Assembly: GCF_014451325.2 (NCBI RefSeq)
Contig: NZ_JACSCH020000003.1
Span: 372,001-436,000 of the forward strand
Source of the DNA: Streptomyces sp. CB02980
GTDB lineage: Bacteria > Actinomycetota > Actinomycetes > Streptomycetales > Streptomycetaceae
Direction of reading: 5' to 3'
Length of the DNA: 64,000 nt
Positions 31,771 to 40,150 of the stretch are shown piece by piece (position 1 is the stretch's first letter; each line of letters starts with the position of its first letter). Made by a program: the position numbers and the translations under genes. The notes below the pieces were generated by a model, which ran no database searches, was not told where the DNA came from, and worked only from the letters and a program-made list of their open reading frames with translations.

Positions 31771-33468
31771 ATGGCCACCGCTCTGCCGACCACCGACCGT
31801 CTGGCCGAGAAGCACCGGTCCACGCTCGACCAGGCGCTCGACACCATCCGGACCCGTGCCTACTGGTCGCCGTATCCCGAGCACCCGAAGGCGTACGGGG
31901 AGGACGGCTCTCTCGACGCGGCGGCCGGTCTCGCCGCCCACCAGGCCCTGCTGAACACCCGCTTCGAGCTCGACCAGCCCGGCACGGACGGCTGGACCGG
32001 CGGCGAGACCTCGCCGTACGGCCCCGAGCTCGGCATCGAGTACCCGCACGCCGACATCGACGTCCTGCTCCCCGCGATGCGCGCGGGCATGGGTGCCTGG
32101 CGCGACGCCGGGGCCGAGACGCGCGCCCTGGTCTGCCTGGAGATCCTCGCCCGGATCTCCGCCCGCACCCACGAGTTCGCCCACGCCGTCATGCACACCA
32201 GCGGCCAGGCGTTCATGATGGCGTTCCAGGCCGGCGGCCCGCACGCCCAGGACCGCGGCCTCGAGGCCGTGGCGTACGCGTACGCGGAGCAGACCCGCAC
32301 CCCCGCCGGCCGGGCCGACTGGTCCAAGCCGCAGGGCAAGCGCGACCCCCTGGAGCTGAGCAAGGAGTTCACCCCGGTCGGCCGCGGCGTCGCCCTGGTG
32401 ATCGGCTGCAACACCTTCCCCACGTGGAACGGCTACCCGGGCCTGTTCGCCTCCCTCGCCACGGGCAACCCGGTCCTGGTCAAGCCGCACCCGCGCGCGG
32501 TGCTCCCGCTCGCGCTGACCGTGCGGGTCGCCCGTGAGGTGCTCGCCGAGTCCGGCTTCGACCCGAACCTGGTCGCGCTCGCCGTCGAGCGGCCGGGCGA
32601 GGGCATCGCCAAGACCCTGGCCGTGCGCCCCGAGGTCCGGATCATCGACTACACCGGCTCGACCGCCTTCGGCGACTGGCTGGAGGCCAACGCCCGCCAG
32701 GCGCAGGTCTACACCGAGAAGGCCGGCGTCAACACGGTGGTGGTCGACTCCACCGACAACTACAAGGGGATGCTCGCCAACCTGGCCTTCTCGCTGTCCC
32801 TGTACAGCGGCCAGATGTGCACCACCCCGCAGAACCTGCTGATCCCCCGCGACGGCATCACCACCGACCAGGGCCCCAAGTCGTACGACGAGGTCGTCGC
32901 CGACCTCGCCGCGTCGGTCGGCGGTCTGCTCGGCGACGACGCCCGGGCGAACGGTCTGCTGGGCGCCCTGGTCAACCCGGACGTGAAGGCGCGGCTCGAG
33001 GCCGCCGCCGGTCTCGGCGAGGTGGCGCTCGCCTCCCGCGAGGTCGTCAACCCGGAGTACCCGGACGCGGTGGTCCGTACGCCGGTCGTCGTGAAGCTGG
33101 ACGGCTCCAAGCCGGACGCCCAGGCCGCGTACTTCTCGGAGTGCTTCGGCCCGGTCTCCTTCGCCGTCTCGGTGGACTCCACCGCCGACGCCCTGGAGCT
33201 GCTGCGGCGCACGGTCCGCGAGAAGGGCGCGATGACGGTCGGGGCATACACGACCTCGGCGGACGTCGAGCGCGCGGTGGAGGAGGTCTGCCTGGAGGAG
33301 TCGGCGCAGCTGTCGCTGAACCTCACGGGCGGGGTCTATGTGAACCAGACCGCCGCGTTCTCCGACTTCCACGGCTCCGGCGGCAACCCGGCGGCGAACG
33401 CGGCCCTGTGCGACGGCGCCTTCGTCTCCAACCGCTTCCGGGTGGTGGAGGTCCGCCGCCAGGCCTGA
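31771..33468 (+). CDS. paaN: Phenylacetic acid degradation protein PaaN (aldehyde dehydrogenase family)
   Basis: 565 residues, one aldehyde dehydrogenase-fold protein without the C-terminal hydratase domain of E. coli PaaZ. Seen: LELSKEFTPVGRGVALVIGCNTFPTWNGYPG, GNPVLVKPHPRA (NAD-site Lys), YTGSTAFGDWLE, and candidate nucleophile Cys350 in SGQMCTTPQN. PaaN is assigned to oxidation of the ring-opened semialdehyde CoA in organisms lacking a fused PaaZ; the ring-cleaving hydratase must then be encoded elsewhere. ATG 31771 follows GAGGAG. The box at 31702-31715 lies ~55 bp upstream. Confidence 0.88.
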   Translation: MATALPTTDRLAEKHRSTLDQALDTIRTRAYWSPYPEHPKAYGEDGSLDAAAGLAAHQALLNTRFELDQPGTDGWTGGETSPYGPELGIEYPHADIDVLLPAMRAGMGAWRDAGAETRALVCLEILARISARTHEFAHAVMHTSGQAFMMAFQAGGPHAQDRGLEAVAYAYAEQTRTPAGRADWSKPQGKRDPLELSKEFTPVGRGVALVIGCNTFPTWNGYPGLFASLATGNPVLVKPHPRAVLPLALTVRVAREVLAESGFDPNLVALAVERPGEGIAKTLAVRPEVRIIDYTGSTAFGDWLEANARQAQVYTEKAGVNTVVVDSTDNYKGMLANLAFSLSLYSGQMCTTPQNLLIPRDGITTDQGPKSYDEVVADLAASVGGLLGDDARANGLLGALVNPDVKARLEAAAGLGEVALASREVVNPEYPDAVVRTPVVVKLDGSKPDAQAAYFSECFGPVSFAVSVDSTADALELLRRTVREKGAMTVGAYTTSADVERAVEEVCLEESAQLSLNLTGGVYVNQTAAFSDFHGSGGNPAANAALCDGAFVSNRFRVVEVRRQA

Positions 33469-33475
33469 GGAACAC

Positions 33476-33507
33476 CCGCGTGGAGGCTCCCAGGGGCCTC
33501 CACGCGG
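33476..33507. terminator. Bidirectional hairpin between paaN and the SpoU gene
   Basis: 12-bp stem CCGCGTGGAGGC with its exact complement around an 8-nt loop, just after the paaN stop and 7 bp from the convergent SpoU stop; it can serve both transcripts. Confidence 0.85.
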
Positions 33508-33513
33508 CACCCC

Positions 33514-34191
33514 CTAGGGGGCCTCGATCTCCGCGTAGCGCTGGACCCACGCGTGCATGGCGATGGCGGCGGCCGCTCCCGCGTTGATCGAGCGGGTCGA
33601 GCCGAACTGGGCGATCGAGCAGACCGTCTGCACATGGGCGCGGGCCTCCTCGGTGAGCCCCGGACCCTCCTGGCCGAAGAGCAGCACACAACGGCGGGGC
33701 AGCACGGTCCGCTCAAGGGGTACGGCGCCCGGCAGGTTGTCGATGCCGATGACCGGGATGCCCTCGGCCGCCGCCCACGAGGTCAGCGACTCGGTGTCCG
33801 GGTGGTGCCGGACGTGCTGGTAGCGGTCGGTGACCATGGCGCCGCGCCGGTTCCAGCGCCGCCGGCCCACGATGTGGACCTCCTTCGCGAGGAACGCGTT
33901 GGCCGTCCGTACCACCGAGCCGATGTTGAAGTCGTGGCCCCAGTTCTCCACGGCCACGTGGAAGTCGTGCCGCCGGGTGTCCAGGTCGGCGACGACCGCC
34001 TCCCGCGTCCAGTACCGGTAGCGGTCCACGACATTGCGCCGGTCGCCGTCGGCGAGCAGCTCGGGGTCGTACCGCTCGTCCTCGGGCCATGGCTCGGGGT
34101 GCGGCCCGACGCCGATCTCGGGGCCGAAACCCTCGTCGTACTGGACCGGCTCCGACGCCTCGGGCGCTGCCGTCTCTTCGGTGGTGCTCAC
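33514..34191 (-). CDS. TrmH/SpoU family RNA 2'-O-methyltransferase
   Basis: 225 residues. SPOUT signature in order: VAVENWGHDFNIGSVVRTANAF (motif 1, Asn and Arg), VLLFGQEGPGLTEEA (motif 2) and AQFGSTRSINAGAAAAIAMHAW (motif 3, trefoil-knot SAM site). It should methylate a ribose in rRNA or tRNA; the target is unknown. An acidic ~55-residue N-terminal extension is present. GTG at 34189-34191 overlaps the HTTM stop (GTGA), making it the third gene of an odd operon with HTTM and DUF5819 proteins. Confidence 0.88.
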   Translation of the reverse strand: MSTTEETAAPEASEPVQYDEGFGPEIGVGPHPEPWPEDERYDPELLADGDRRNVVDRYRYWTREAVVADLDTRRHDFHVAVENWGHDFNIGSVVRTANAFLAKEVHIVGRRRWNRRGAMVTDRYQHVRHHPDTESLTSWAAAEGIPVIGIDNLPGAVPLERTVLPRRCVLLFGQEGPGLTEEARAHVQTVCSIAQFGSTRSINAGAAAAIAMHAWVQRYAEIEAP

Positions 34192-35435
34192 CCGACGAGG
34201 GTACGGGGACCGTGCTCCTCACCCGTACGGCGCTGCTCCGGCACCGTCCCGGCGGGTGTCCGCCGCCACAGCCGGTCCCTGCCCCGTACGACCCGGGCGC
34301 CGAGCGCCACCAGGAACGGCGTCGGCAGGAACACGGCGTCGGCGGAGATCATCGCGAGCGAGAAGACCGGCAGCCCGAGGAGCACCGCGATCCCGGCGTG
34401 CTCCAGCATCATCGCGACGAGCAGCACGTTCTTGACCTTGCGGTGGAAGAGCGTGAACGGGAAGGCGACCTGCACGATCACCGTGCCGTAGGTCAGCAGC
34501 ATCACCATGACCCCGCTGGTCCCGAGCAGCTCGGAGAGGGCGGGCCAGGGCGTGAAGTAGTCGAGGTTGAGCGGGTAGAACAGCGCGGTGCCGTCCTGCC
34601 ACCGCGAGCCCTGGATCTTGTACCAGCCTGCCGTGGCGTAGATCAGACAGACCTCCGCCATGATCACGAAGAGGGCCGCGTTGTGCGCGAGGTTCGCGAG
34701 GGCGTCGAGCAGGGTGCGCGGCTCCCCGGGCGCAAACCGGCACACCAGCCACCACAGGCCGTTCCCCAGCCACAGGACCCACAGCAGCACCGGCAGCCAC
34801 CACTCGCCGGTGACCTCGCTGAACCAGGTGGTGGCGAGGAGGAAGCCGCCGAGCACCGTCCACAGGAGGGGGCCGACGCGATCGTGGCGCGGGAGTTCAC
34901 CGGCCTCGGCGGCGCGGGCCTCGCGGGCGGCCCGCCGGGCGTCGAGGGACCACACCTGGGAACAGCGGGTCAGCACGAGGTAGATCGCGGCGAGGTGGAG
35001 GACGTTGTCGCCGCCGTCGCCGACGAAAACAGACCGGTTCTGCAGCGAGAGCACGCCTGCCATGAAGACCACCGACACGGCGCGGGTGCGCCAGCCGAGC
35101 AGGAGCAGTACGGCCGAGAGCACGGCGAGCCCGTAGACGAGCTCGAACCAGAGCCGGCCGTCCGACCACATGAGCACGGTGAAGGACCGGTTGTCGGCGA
35201 CCAGCCGGCGGGCCATCTCCCAGGACCAGGGGCCCCCGGGGCCGTACAGCTCGTGCCGGAACGGCAGCTCGCGCAGCAGGAAGACCAGCCAGGTCAGCGA
35301 GAAGCCGATCCGCACGATCGCGGTCTGGTACGGGCCGAGGGAGCGGCCCGTGACGTTCTGGACGGCGCGGGCGAGCCGACGGTCGAAGGGCTCGCGGGCC
35401 CGGCCACGCGCGGGCGTGGGGGTGGGAGTGCTCAT
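34188..35435 (-). CDS. HTTM domain membrane protein (gamma-glutamyl carboxylase-like fold)
   Basis: 415 residues with about eight TM helices, e.g. IVRIGFSLTWLVFLLREL, LLWTVLGGFLLATTW, FVIMAEVCLIYATAGWYKI, VMVMLLTYGTVIVQVAFPF. The segment AEVCLIYATAGWYKIQGSRW followed by TALFYPLNLDYFTPW is typical of the HTTM family, which shares its membrane domain with vitamin K-dependent carboxylase. Whether it carboxylates anything is unknown; catalytic residues could not be assigned. ATG 35433-35435, preceded by GGAGG, overlaps the DUF5819 stop (ATGA). The tight coupling implies that the two proteins act together. Confidence 0.82.
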   Translation of the reverse strand: MSTPTPTPARGRAREPFDRRLARAVQNVTGRSLGPYQTAIVRIGFSLTWLVFLLRELPFRHELYGPGGPWSWEMARRLVADNRSFTVLMWSDGRLWFELVYGLAVLSAVLLLLGWRTRAVSVVFMAGVLSLQNRSVFVGDGGDNVLHLAAIYLVLTRCSQVWSLDARRAAREARAAEAGELPRHDRVGPLLWTVLGGFLLATTWFSEVTGEWWLPVLLWVLWLGNGLWWLVCRFAPGEPRTLLDALANLAHNAALFVIMAEVCLIYATAGWYKIQGSRWQDGTALFYPLNLDYFTPWPALSELLGTSGVMVMLLTYGTVIVQVAFPFTLFHRKVKNVLLVAMMLEHAGIAVLLGLPVFSLAMISADAVFLPTPFLVALGARVVRGRDRLWRRTPAGTVPEQRRTGEEHGPRTLVG

Positions 35436-36247
35436 CGGCCCGCCTCCGTGCGGCTTCTGCCGGCCCCGGCGGGCCGGTCGGCGTCGGTGACCGGCCACCA
35501 CGGGAAGTCGCGGTAGGAGGGAGCGGTGTCGTTCTTCTCGGAGCTCCACGTGGGGGCGGGGACCGCCCGGGTGACGGTACGCAGCTGGACGCGCTCCACG
35601 TCACCGGACCGGTCCGCGAGACGGAGCATCGCGATCCGGCGCATGTACTCCTCCGAGAGGCGGCCGCGCATCCCGTTGGGGGTGTGGTCCTCGGAGTGCG
35701 AGTTGAGATAGAAGTCCACGGCCCGCCGGAGCTCGTTCTGCTGGGCGTGGCTGGGCATCGGGTTGTGCCGGATCGCCTCGGCGTCCTGGGCGGTGAGGTC
35801 GATCCAGCCGGTGGTGCGGCGGCTGCCGTCGGCGGCGACGAGTTCGGCCCGGACCTCGACGGAGACGTTCTGCTGGAGCGGGTTGGGCGCGAAGAGCTTC
35901 CAGTTCTGTTCGAACTCGGGATAGACCCAGTCGTCGACCGCCTGGCCGTGCCGCTTGGTCAGCGTGTTGGACGGCGCGACGTGCAGGAACACCATCGCCA
36001 GATGGACGCACGCGAAGACCCCGGCGACGGCGAGCGCCACGGCGAGGACGACCTGGTAGGGCATCGACAGGGCCATGATCCCGACGCCCGCGGGTTCCGC
36101 CGCGGGCGACGCGTCCGGGCCATCGGCCGCAGAGCCCGGGACGGGCTCTGCCACGGGGCCCGACGGGGCCTCGTTCCCGGTGTCCGCCGGGGGCGTCGGA
36201 CGGCCGTCGTCCGCGTCAGCGGCGCCTTTTTCGACGTACGCGTCCAT
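35432..36247 (-). CDS. DUF5819-type single-pass membrane protein
   Basis: 271 residues. A ~55-residue acidic/Pro-rich N-terminus is followed by one TM helix (VVLAVALAVAGVFACVHLAMVFLH, ~64-88) and a ~180-residue domain beginning SNTLTKRHGQAVDDWVYPEFEQNWKLFAPNPLQQNVSV. The WKLFAPNP motif and RRTTGWIDLTAQDAEAIRHNP are what I associate with DUF5819, often beside HTTM genes. No enzymatic motif is visible; the domain probably faces outside. First gene of the DUF5819-HTTM-SpoU operon, divergent from paaA across a region holding a DnaA box and a TetR-type box. Confidence 0.72.
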   Translation of the reverse strand: MDAYVEKGAADADDGRPTPPADTGNEAPSGPVAEPVPGSAADGPDASPAAEPAGVGIMALSMPYQVVLAVALAVAGVFACVHLAMVFLHVAPSNTLTKRHGQAVDDWVYPEFEQNWKLFAPNPLQQNVSVEVRAELVAADGSRRTTGWIDLTAQDAEAIRHNPMPSHAQQNELRRAVDFYLNSHSEDHTPNGMRGRLSEEYMRRIAMLRLADRSGDVERVQLRTVTRAVPAPTWSSEKNDTAPSYRDFPWWPVTDADRPAGAGRSRTEAGR

Positions 36248-36277
36248 CCCGCCCCGATCTCGATCGGCCCACCTCGG

Positions 36278-36286
36278 TTATCCACA
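36278..36286 (+). other. DnaA box (TTATCCACA)
   Basis: Perfect E. coli-type DnaA 9-mer in the DUF5819/paaA divergent region. Single box. Confidence 0.5.
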
Positions 36287-36331
36287 GGGTTGACACCATA
36301 CGGGCCGCCGACTCACCATTGAAGCTATTCA

Positions 36332-36345
36332 ACCGAACGATCGGT
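36332..36345. promoter_or_regulatory. TetR-type box (ACCGAACGATCGGT) in front of paaA
   Basis: Exact reverse complement of the paaH-paaN box, ending 14 bp before the paaA ATG, where bound repressor would block the paaABCDE transcript and possibly the divergent DUF5819 operon. Confidence 0.7.
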
Positions 36346-36359
36346 CGGTAGGGAGTCCG

Positions 36360-37412
36360 ATGACCGCAGTGACGGCAGGGACGGCAGAGACCACGGGCGC
36401 GCCCGGCGCGTCGGACGTGGCCGTGGCGGCGGAGCAGGCCGCCTACGAGGCCGTGTTCGACGCCGCAGTGGCCGCCGACGAGCGGATCGAGCCGCGCGAC
36501 TGGATGCCCGAGGCCTATCGCGCCTCGCTCGTCCGGCAGATCGCGCAGCACGCCCACTCCGAGATCATCGGCATGCAGCCGGAGGCGAACTGGATCACCC
36601 GCGCGCCCTCGCTGCGGCGCAAGGCGATCCTCATGGCCAAGGTCCAGGACGAGGCCGGCCACGGCCTGTACCTGTACAGCGCGGCGGAGACCCTCGGCAC
36701 CAGCCGCGACGAGCTGCTCGACAAGCTCCACTCGGGCCGCCAGAAATACTCCTCGATCTTCAACTACCCCACGCTCACCTGGGCCGACGTCGGCGCGATC
36801 GGCTGGCTCGTGGACGGCGCCGCGATCACCAACCAGGTCCCGCTGTGCCGCTGCTCCTACGGGCCTTACGCCCGCGCGATGGTCAGGGTCTGCAAGGAGG
36901 AGTCCTTCCACCAGCGCCAGGGGTACGAGGCACTGCTCGCCCTCTCCCATGGCACCGAGGCCCAGCACGCCATGGCGCAGGACGCCGTGAACCGCTGGTG
37001 GTGGCCCTCACTGATGATGTTCGGCCCGCCGGACGACGAGTCCACCCACACCGCCCAGGCCATGGCCTGGAAGATCAAGCGGCACTCCAACGACGAGCTG
37101 CGGCAGCGCTTCGTCGACATCGCCGTGCCCCAGGCCGAGGCCCTCGGACTCACCCTCCCCGACCCCGACCTCCGGTGGAACGAGGAGCGCGGGCACCACG
37201 ACTTCGGCGCCATCGACTGGGCCGAGTTCTGGGACGTCCTCAAGGGCAACGGCCCGTGCAACGAACAGCGGCTGAGCCGCCGGCGCCAGGCCCACGAGGA
37301 CGGCGCCTGGGTCAGAGAGGCCGCGGCGGCCCACGCGGAGAAGCACCGCGTGGACAAGCACCACGCCGAGCAGCACCAGCACACCGGCAAGCACGGGGAG
37401 GCACAGGCATGA
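36360..37412 (+). CDS. paaA: 1,2-phenylacetyl-CoA epoxidase, subunit PaaA
   Basis: 350 residues. Catalytic ferritin-like di-iron subunit: [45 protein letters not shown] (E-x-x-H ligand motif DEAGH) and [17 protein letters not shown] (E-E-x-x-H) supply the iron ligands. It epoxidises the ring of phenylacetyl-CoA using O2 and electrons from PaaE. The ~35-residue His/Lys/Glu-rich tail ([20 protein letters not shown]) is unusual and could bind metal. First gene of the paaABCDE operon; its stop overlaps paaB (ATGA). Confidence 0.96.
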   Translation: MTAVTAGTAETTGAPGASDVAVAAEQAAYEAVFDAAVAADERIEPRDWMPEAYRASLVRQIAQHAHSEIIGMQPEANWITRAPSLRRKAILMAKVQDEAGHGLYLYSAAETLGTSRDELLDKLHSGRQKYSSIFNYPTLTWADVGAIGWLVDGAAITNQVPLCRCSYGPYARAMVRVCKEESFHQRQGYEALLALSHGTEAQHAMAQDAVNRWWWPSLMMFGPPDDESTHTAQAMAWKIKRHSNDELRQRFVDIAVPQAEALGLTLPDPDLRWNEERGHHDFGAIDWAEFWDVLKGNGPCNEQRLSRRRQAHEDGAWVREAAAAHAEKHRVDKHHAEQHQHTGKHGEAQA

Positions 37413-37696
37413 CGAGCGACGGTTGGCCGCTGTGGGAGGTGTTCGTGCGCTCCCGCCGCGGACTGTCCCACACCCACGCGGGCAGTCTCCACGCACCCGA
37501 CGCGGAGATGGCCCTGCGCAACGCCCGTGACCTGTACACCCGCAGGAGCGAGGGCGTGTCGATCTGGGTCGTGCCCTCCACGGAGATCACCGCCTCCTCG
37601 CCCGACGAGAAGGACCCGTTCTTCGAGCCGGCCGCGGACAAGCCCTACCGCCACCCGACGTTCTACGAGATCCCGGAGGGGGTGAAGCACCTGTGA
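37409..37696 (+). CDS. paaB: 1,2-phenylacetyl-CoA epoxidase, subunit PaaB
   Basis: 95 residues, normal size. Starts [21 protein letters not shown] with HVG-like [23 protein letters not shown] and [10 protein letters not shown], the conserved PaaB fold. PaaB is a small bridging subunit of the epoxidase complex with no catalytic metal. Overlaps both neighbours by four bases (ATGA with paaA, GTGA with paaC). Confidence 0.95.
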   Translation: MTSDGWPLWEVFVRSRRGLSHTHAGSLHAPDAEMALRNARDLYTRRSEGVSIWVVPSTEITASSPDEKDPFFEPAADKPYRHPTFYEIPEGVKHL

Positions 37697-38433
37697 GCAC
37701 CACCCCGGCCACGAGCGGGGCCGCCGTGATCACCGGCGCCGCCCTCGCCCTCGGCGACGACGCCCTCATCCTCTCCCACCGCCTGGGAGAGTGGGCGGGC
37801 TCCGCCCCCGTCCTGGAGGAGGACGTCGCCCTGGCCAACATCGCGCTCGACCTCCTCGGCCAGGCCCGCGTCCTGCTCTCCCTCGTCAGCGACGAGGACG
37901 AGCTGGCATACCTCCGCGAGGAGCGCTCCTTCCGGAACGCCCAGCTGGTCGAGCAGCCGAACGGCGACTTCGCCCACACCATCGCCCGGCAGCTCTACTT
38001 CTCCACCTACCAGCGGCTTCTCTACGGACAGCTGGCCTCCGGCGACGGACCCTTCGCCGGCCTCGCGGCCAAGGCCGTCAAGGAGGTCGCCTACCACCAG
38101 GACCACGCAGAGCACTGGACACTGCGCCTCGGCGACGGCACCGAAGAGAGCCACCGCCGCATGCAGCGGGCCTGCGACACCCTCTGGCGGTACACGGGCG
38201 AACTGTTCCAGCCCGTCGAGGGAGTCGACGTGGACCACGCGGCCATGGAGAGCACCTGGCTGGCCTCGGTCACCGACGTCCTCGGCAGGGCCACACTCAC
38301 CCTGCCCGAGGGGCCGCGCACCGGCGCCTGGGCCGCGGGAGCCGGCCGACAGGGACTCCACACCGAGTCGTTCGGACGGATGATCGCCGAGATGCAGCAC
38401 CTGCACCGCAGCCACCCGGGGGCGACATGGTGA
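37693..38433 (+). CDS. paaC: 1,2-phenylacetyl-CoA epoxidase, subunit PaaC
   Basis: 246 residues. Structural ferritin-like partner of PaaA: ALGDDALILSHRLGEWAGSAPVLEEDVALANIALDLLGQAR, RNAQLVEQPNGDFAHTIARQ and AVKEVAYHQDHAEHWTLRLGDG. It stabilises PaaA but has lost the di-iron site in characterised homologues. GTG start overlaps paaB; its 3' end overlaps paaD. Confidence 0.95.
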   Translation: MSTTPATSGAAVITGAALALGDDALILSHRLGEWAGSAPVLEEDVALANIALDLLGQARVLLSLVSDEDELAYLREERSFRNAQLVEQPNGDFAHTIARQLYFSTYQRLLYGQLASGDGPFAGLAAKAVKEVAYHQDHAEHWTLRLGDGTEESHRRMQRACDTLWRYTGELFQPVEGVDVDHAAMESTWLASVTDVLGRATLTLPEGPRTGAWAAGAGRQGLHTESFGRMIAEMQHLHRSHPGATW

Positions 38434-38924
38434 CCATGACGGCCCTGGAGGAGGAGCTGAGCCGGATCGCCGGCGCCGTCCTCGACCCCGAACTGCCCGT
38501 GCTCACCCTGGCGGAGCTCGGCGTCCTGCGCGGCGTCCACGTCACGGGACCCGGCCGGGTCGAAGTCGCCCTCACCCCGACGTACACCGGCTGCCCCGCC
38601 GTCGAGACCATGTCCTCGGACATCGAGCGCGCACTCCACGAGCACGGAGTGCCGGAGGTCTCCGTCGTCACGGTCCTCGCCCCCGCCTGGTCCACCGACG
38701 ACATCAGCGAGGAAGGACGGCGCAAGCTCGCCGAGTTCGGCGTCGCACCACCGCGCCCCCAGGGCCCGGCCGGCGGCCCGATACCGCTGACCCTGGCGAT
38801 CCGCTGCCCGAACTGCGGCTCCACCGACACCGAACTCCTCAGCCGCTTCTCCTCCACCGCGTGCAAGGCCCTGCGCCGCTGCACCGCCTGCCGCGAACCG
38901 TTCGACCACTTCAAGGAGCTGTAG
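38427..38924 (+). CDS. paaD: Phenylacetyl-CoA epoxidase maturation protein PaaD
   Basis: 165 residues. The N-terminal MIP18/SufT-like domain (GAVLDPELPVLTLAELGVLRGV, PTYTGCPAVETMSSDI) is followed by a C-terminal zinc-ribbon-like part with CPNCG and CTAC pairs. PaaD acts in Fe-S assembly for the reductase PaaE. ATG 38427 overlaps the paaC stop; GTG one codon later gives a GTGA junction and is equally possible. Confidence 0.92.
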   Translation: MVTMTALEEELSRIAGAVLDPELPVLTLAELGVLRGVHVTGPGRVEVALTPTYTGCPAVETMSSDIERALHEHGVPEVSVVTVLAPAWSTDDISEEGRRKLAEFGVAPPRPQGPAGGPIPLTLAIRCPNCGSTDTELLSRFSSTACKALRRCTACREPFDHFKEL

Positions 38925-40028
38925 ATGGAGTCCTCAGGCGTGGGCGCCCGGACCGGCGGACGGGCCGGGTTCCACCCCCTCAGGGTGAGCGAGGTCGAGC
39001 AGCTCACGGACGACTCCGTGGCGGTCACCTTCGCCGTCCCGCCCGAGCTCCACGACACGTACCGGCACCTCCCCGGCCAGCACCTCGCCCTGCGCCGCAC
39101 CGGCGAGCACGGGGAGGAGATCCGGCGCACGTACTCGATCTGCGCCCCCGCCACCCCGGCCGGCGAAGCCCCCGTCCTGCGCGTCGGCATCCGGCTCGTC
39201 GACGGCGGCGCCTTCTCGACGTACGCCCTCAAGGAGCTTGCCGCCGGCGACCTCGTCGAGGTCATGGAACCGATGGGCCGCTTCACCCTCGCCCCGCGCC
39301 CCGGCCACTTCGCGGCCGTCGTCGGCGGCAGCGGCATCACCCCGGTCCTGTCGATCGCTGCCACCCTGCTCGCCCGCGAGCCCGAGGCCCGGTTCTGCCT
39401 GATCCGCAGCGACCGCACCGCCGCGTCCACGATGTTCCTCGACGAGGTCGCCGACCTGAAGGACCGCTACCCCGACCGCTTCCAGCTGGTCACCGTCCTC
39501 TCCCGGGAGGAGCAGCAGGCGGGTCTGCCGTCCGGCCGGCTCGACCGTGAGCGGCTCGCCGCGCTCCTGCCCTCGCTGCTGCCCGTCGAGGCCATCGACG
39601 GCTGGTTCCTCTGCGGCCCCTTCGGGCTCGTCCAGGGCGCCGAGCAGGCCCTGCGCGGCCTCGGGGTCGACCGCGGCCGGATCCACCAGGAGATCTTCCA
39701 CGTCGACGACGGCTCCGCGCCCGCCCCGGTCCCCACCGCCGACACCCCCGCGCACGCCACGCTGACCGCGACCCTGCACGGCCGGTCCGGCACCTGGCCT
39801 GTGGACCGCGGCGAGACCCTCCTCGACACGGTGCTCCGCTCCCGCGCGGACGCCCCGTACGCCTGCAAGGGCGGAGTGTGCGGCACCTGCCGTGCCTTCC
39901 TCGTCGGCGGAGAGGTCCGGATGGACCGCAACTTCGCGCTGGAACCGGACGAGACCGAAGCCGGATACGTCCTGGCCTGCCAGTCCCACCCGGTCACCCC
40001 GGACGTGGAGCTGGACTTCGACCGCTGA
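38925..40028 (+). CDS. paaE: Phenylacetyl-CoA epoxidase reductase PaaE
   Basis: 367 residues. FAD-binding domain with RRTYSICAP (RxYS), NAD-binding domain with VVGGSGITPVLSIAATLL and WFLCGPFGLV, and a C-terminal plant-type 2Fe-2S domain: CKGGVCGTCRAF plus LAC give the C-x4-C-x2-C-xn-C ligands. It passes electrons from NADPH to PaaA. ATG starts directly after the paaD stop. Last gene of the operon, followed by a hairpin. Confidence 0.94.
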   Translation: MESSGVGARTGGRAGFHPLRVSEVEQLTDDSVAVTFAVPPELHDTYRHLPGQHLALRRTGEHGEEIRRTYSICAPATPAGEAPVLRVGIRLVDGGAFSTYALKELAAGDLVEVMEPMGRFTLAPRPGHFAAVVGGSGITPVLSIAATLLAREPEARFCLIRSDRTAASTMFLDEVADLKDRYPDRFQLVTVLSREEQQAGLPSGRLDRERLAALLPSLLPVEAIDGWFLCGPFGLVQGAEQALRGLGVDRGRIHQEIFHVDDGSAPAPVPTADTPAHATLTATLHGRSGTWPVDRGETLLDTVLRSRADAPYACKGGVCGTCRAFLVGGEVRMDRNFALEPDETEAGYVLACQSHPVTPDVELDFDR

Positions 40029-40040
40029 CGCAAGAGGAGC

Positions 40041-40073
40041 CGGCGCCACGGCCAAGACCCGACTGTGGCGCCG
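40041..40073. terminator. Hairpin after paaE
   Basis: CGGCGCCAC (40041-40049) pairs with GTGGCGCCG (40065-40073) around a 15-nt loop, 12 bp past the paaE stop. Moderate terminator. Confidence 0.55.
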
Positions 40074-40087
40074 CCATTCCCTTCCAC

Positions 40088-40101
40088 TAGAACCTGTTCT
40101 A
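40088..40101. promoter_or_regulatory. KstR-like operator (TAGAACCTGTTCTA)
   Basis: TAGAAC-CT-GTTCTA is a perfect palindrome equal to the KstR operator core TnnAACnnGTTnTA of actinobacterial steroid catabolism, 50 bp before the acyl-CoA dehydrogenase GTG. Suggests control by a KstR-type TetR repressor encoded elsewhere. Confidence 0.6.
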
Positions 40102-40150
40102 TCTTGACGAACCGTCAGGACCAGCAGGGGCACAACGGGAGGGCAGGGCA

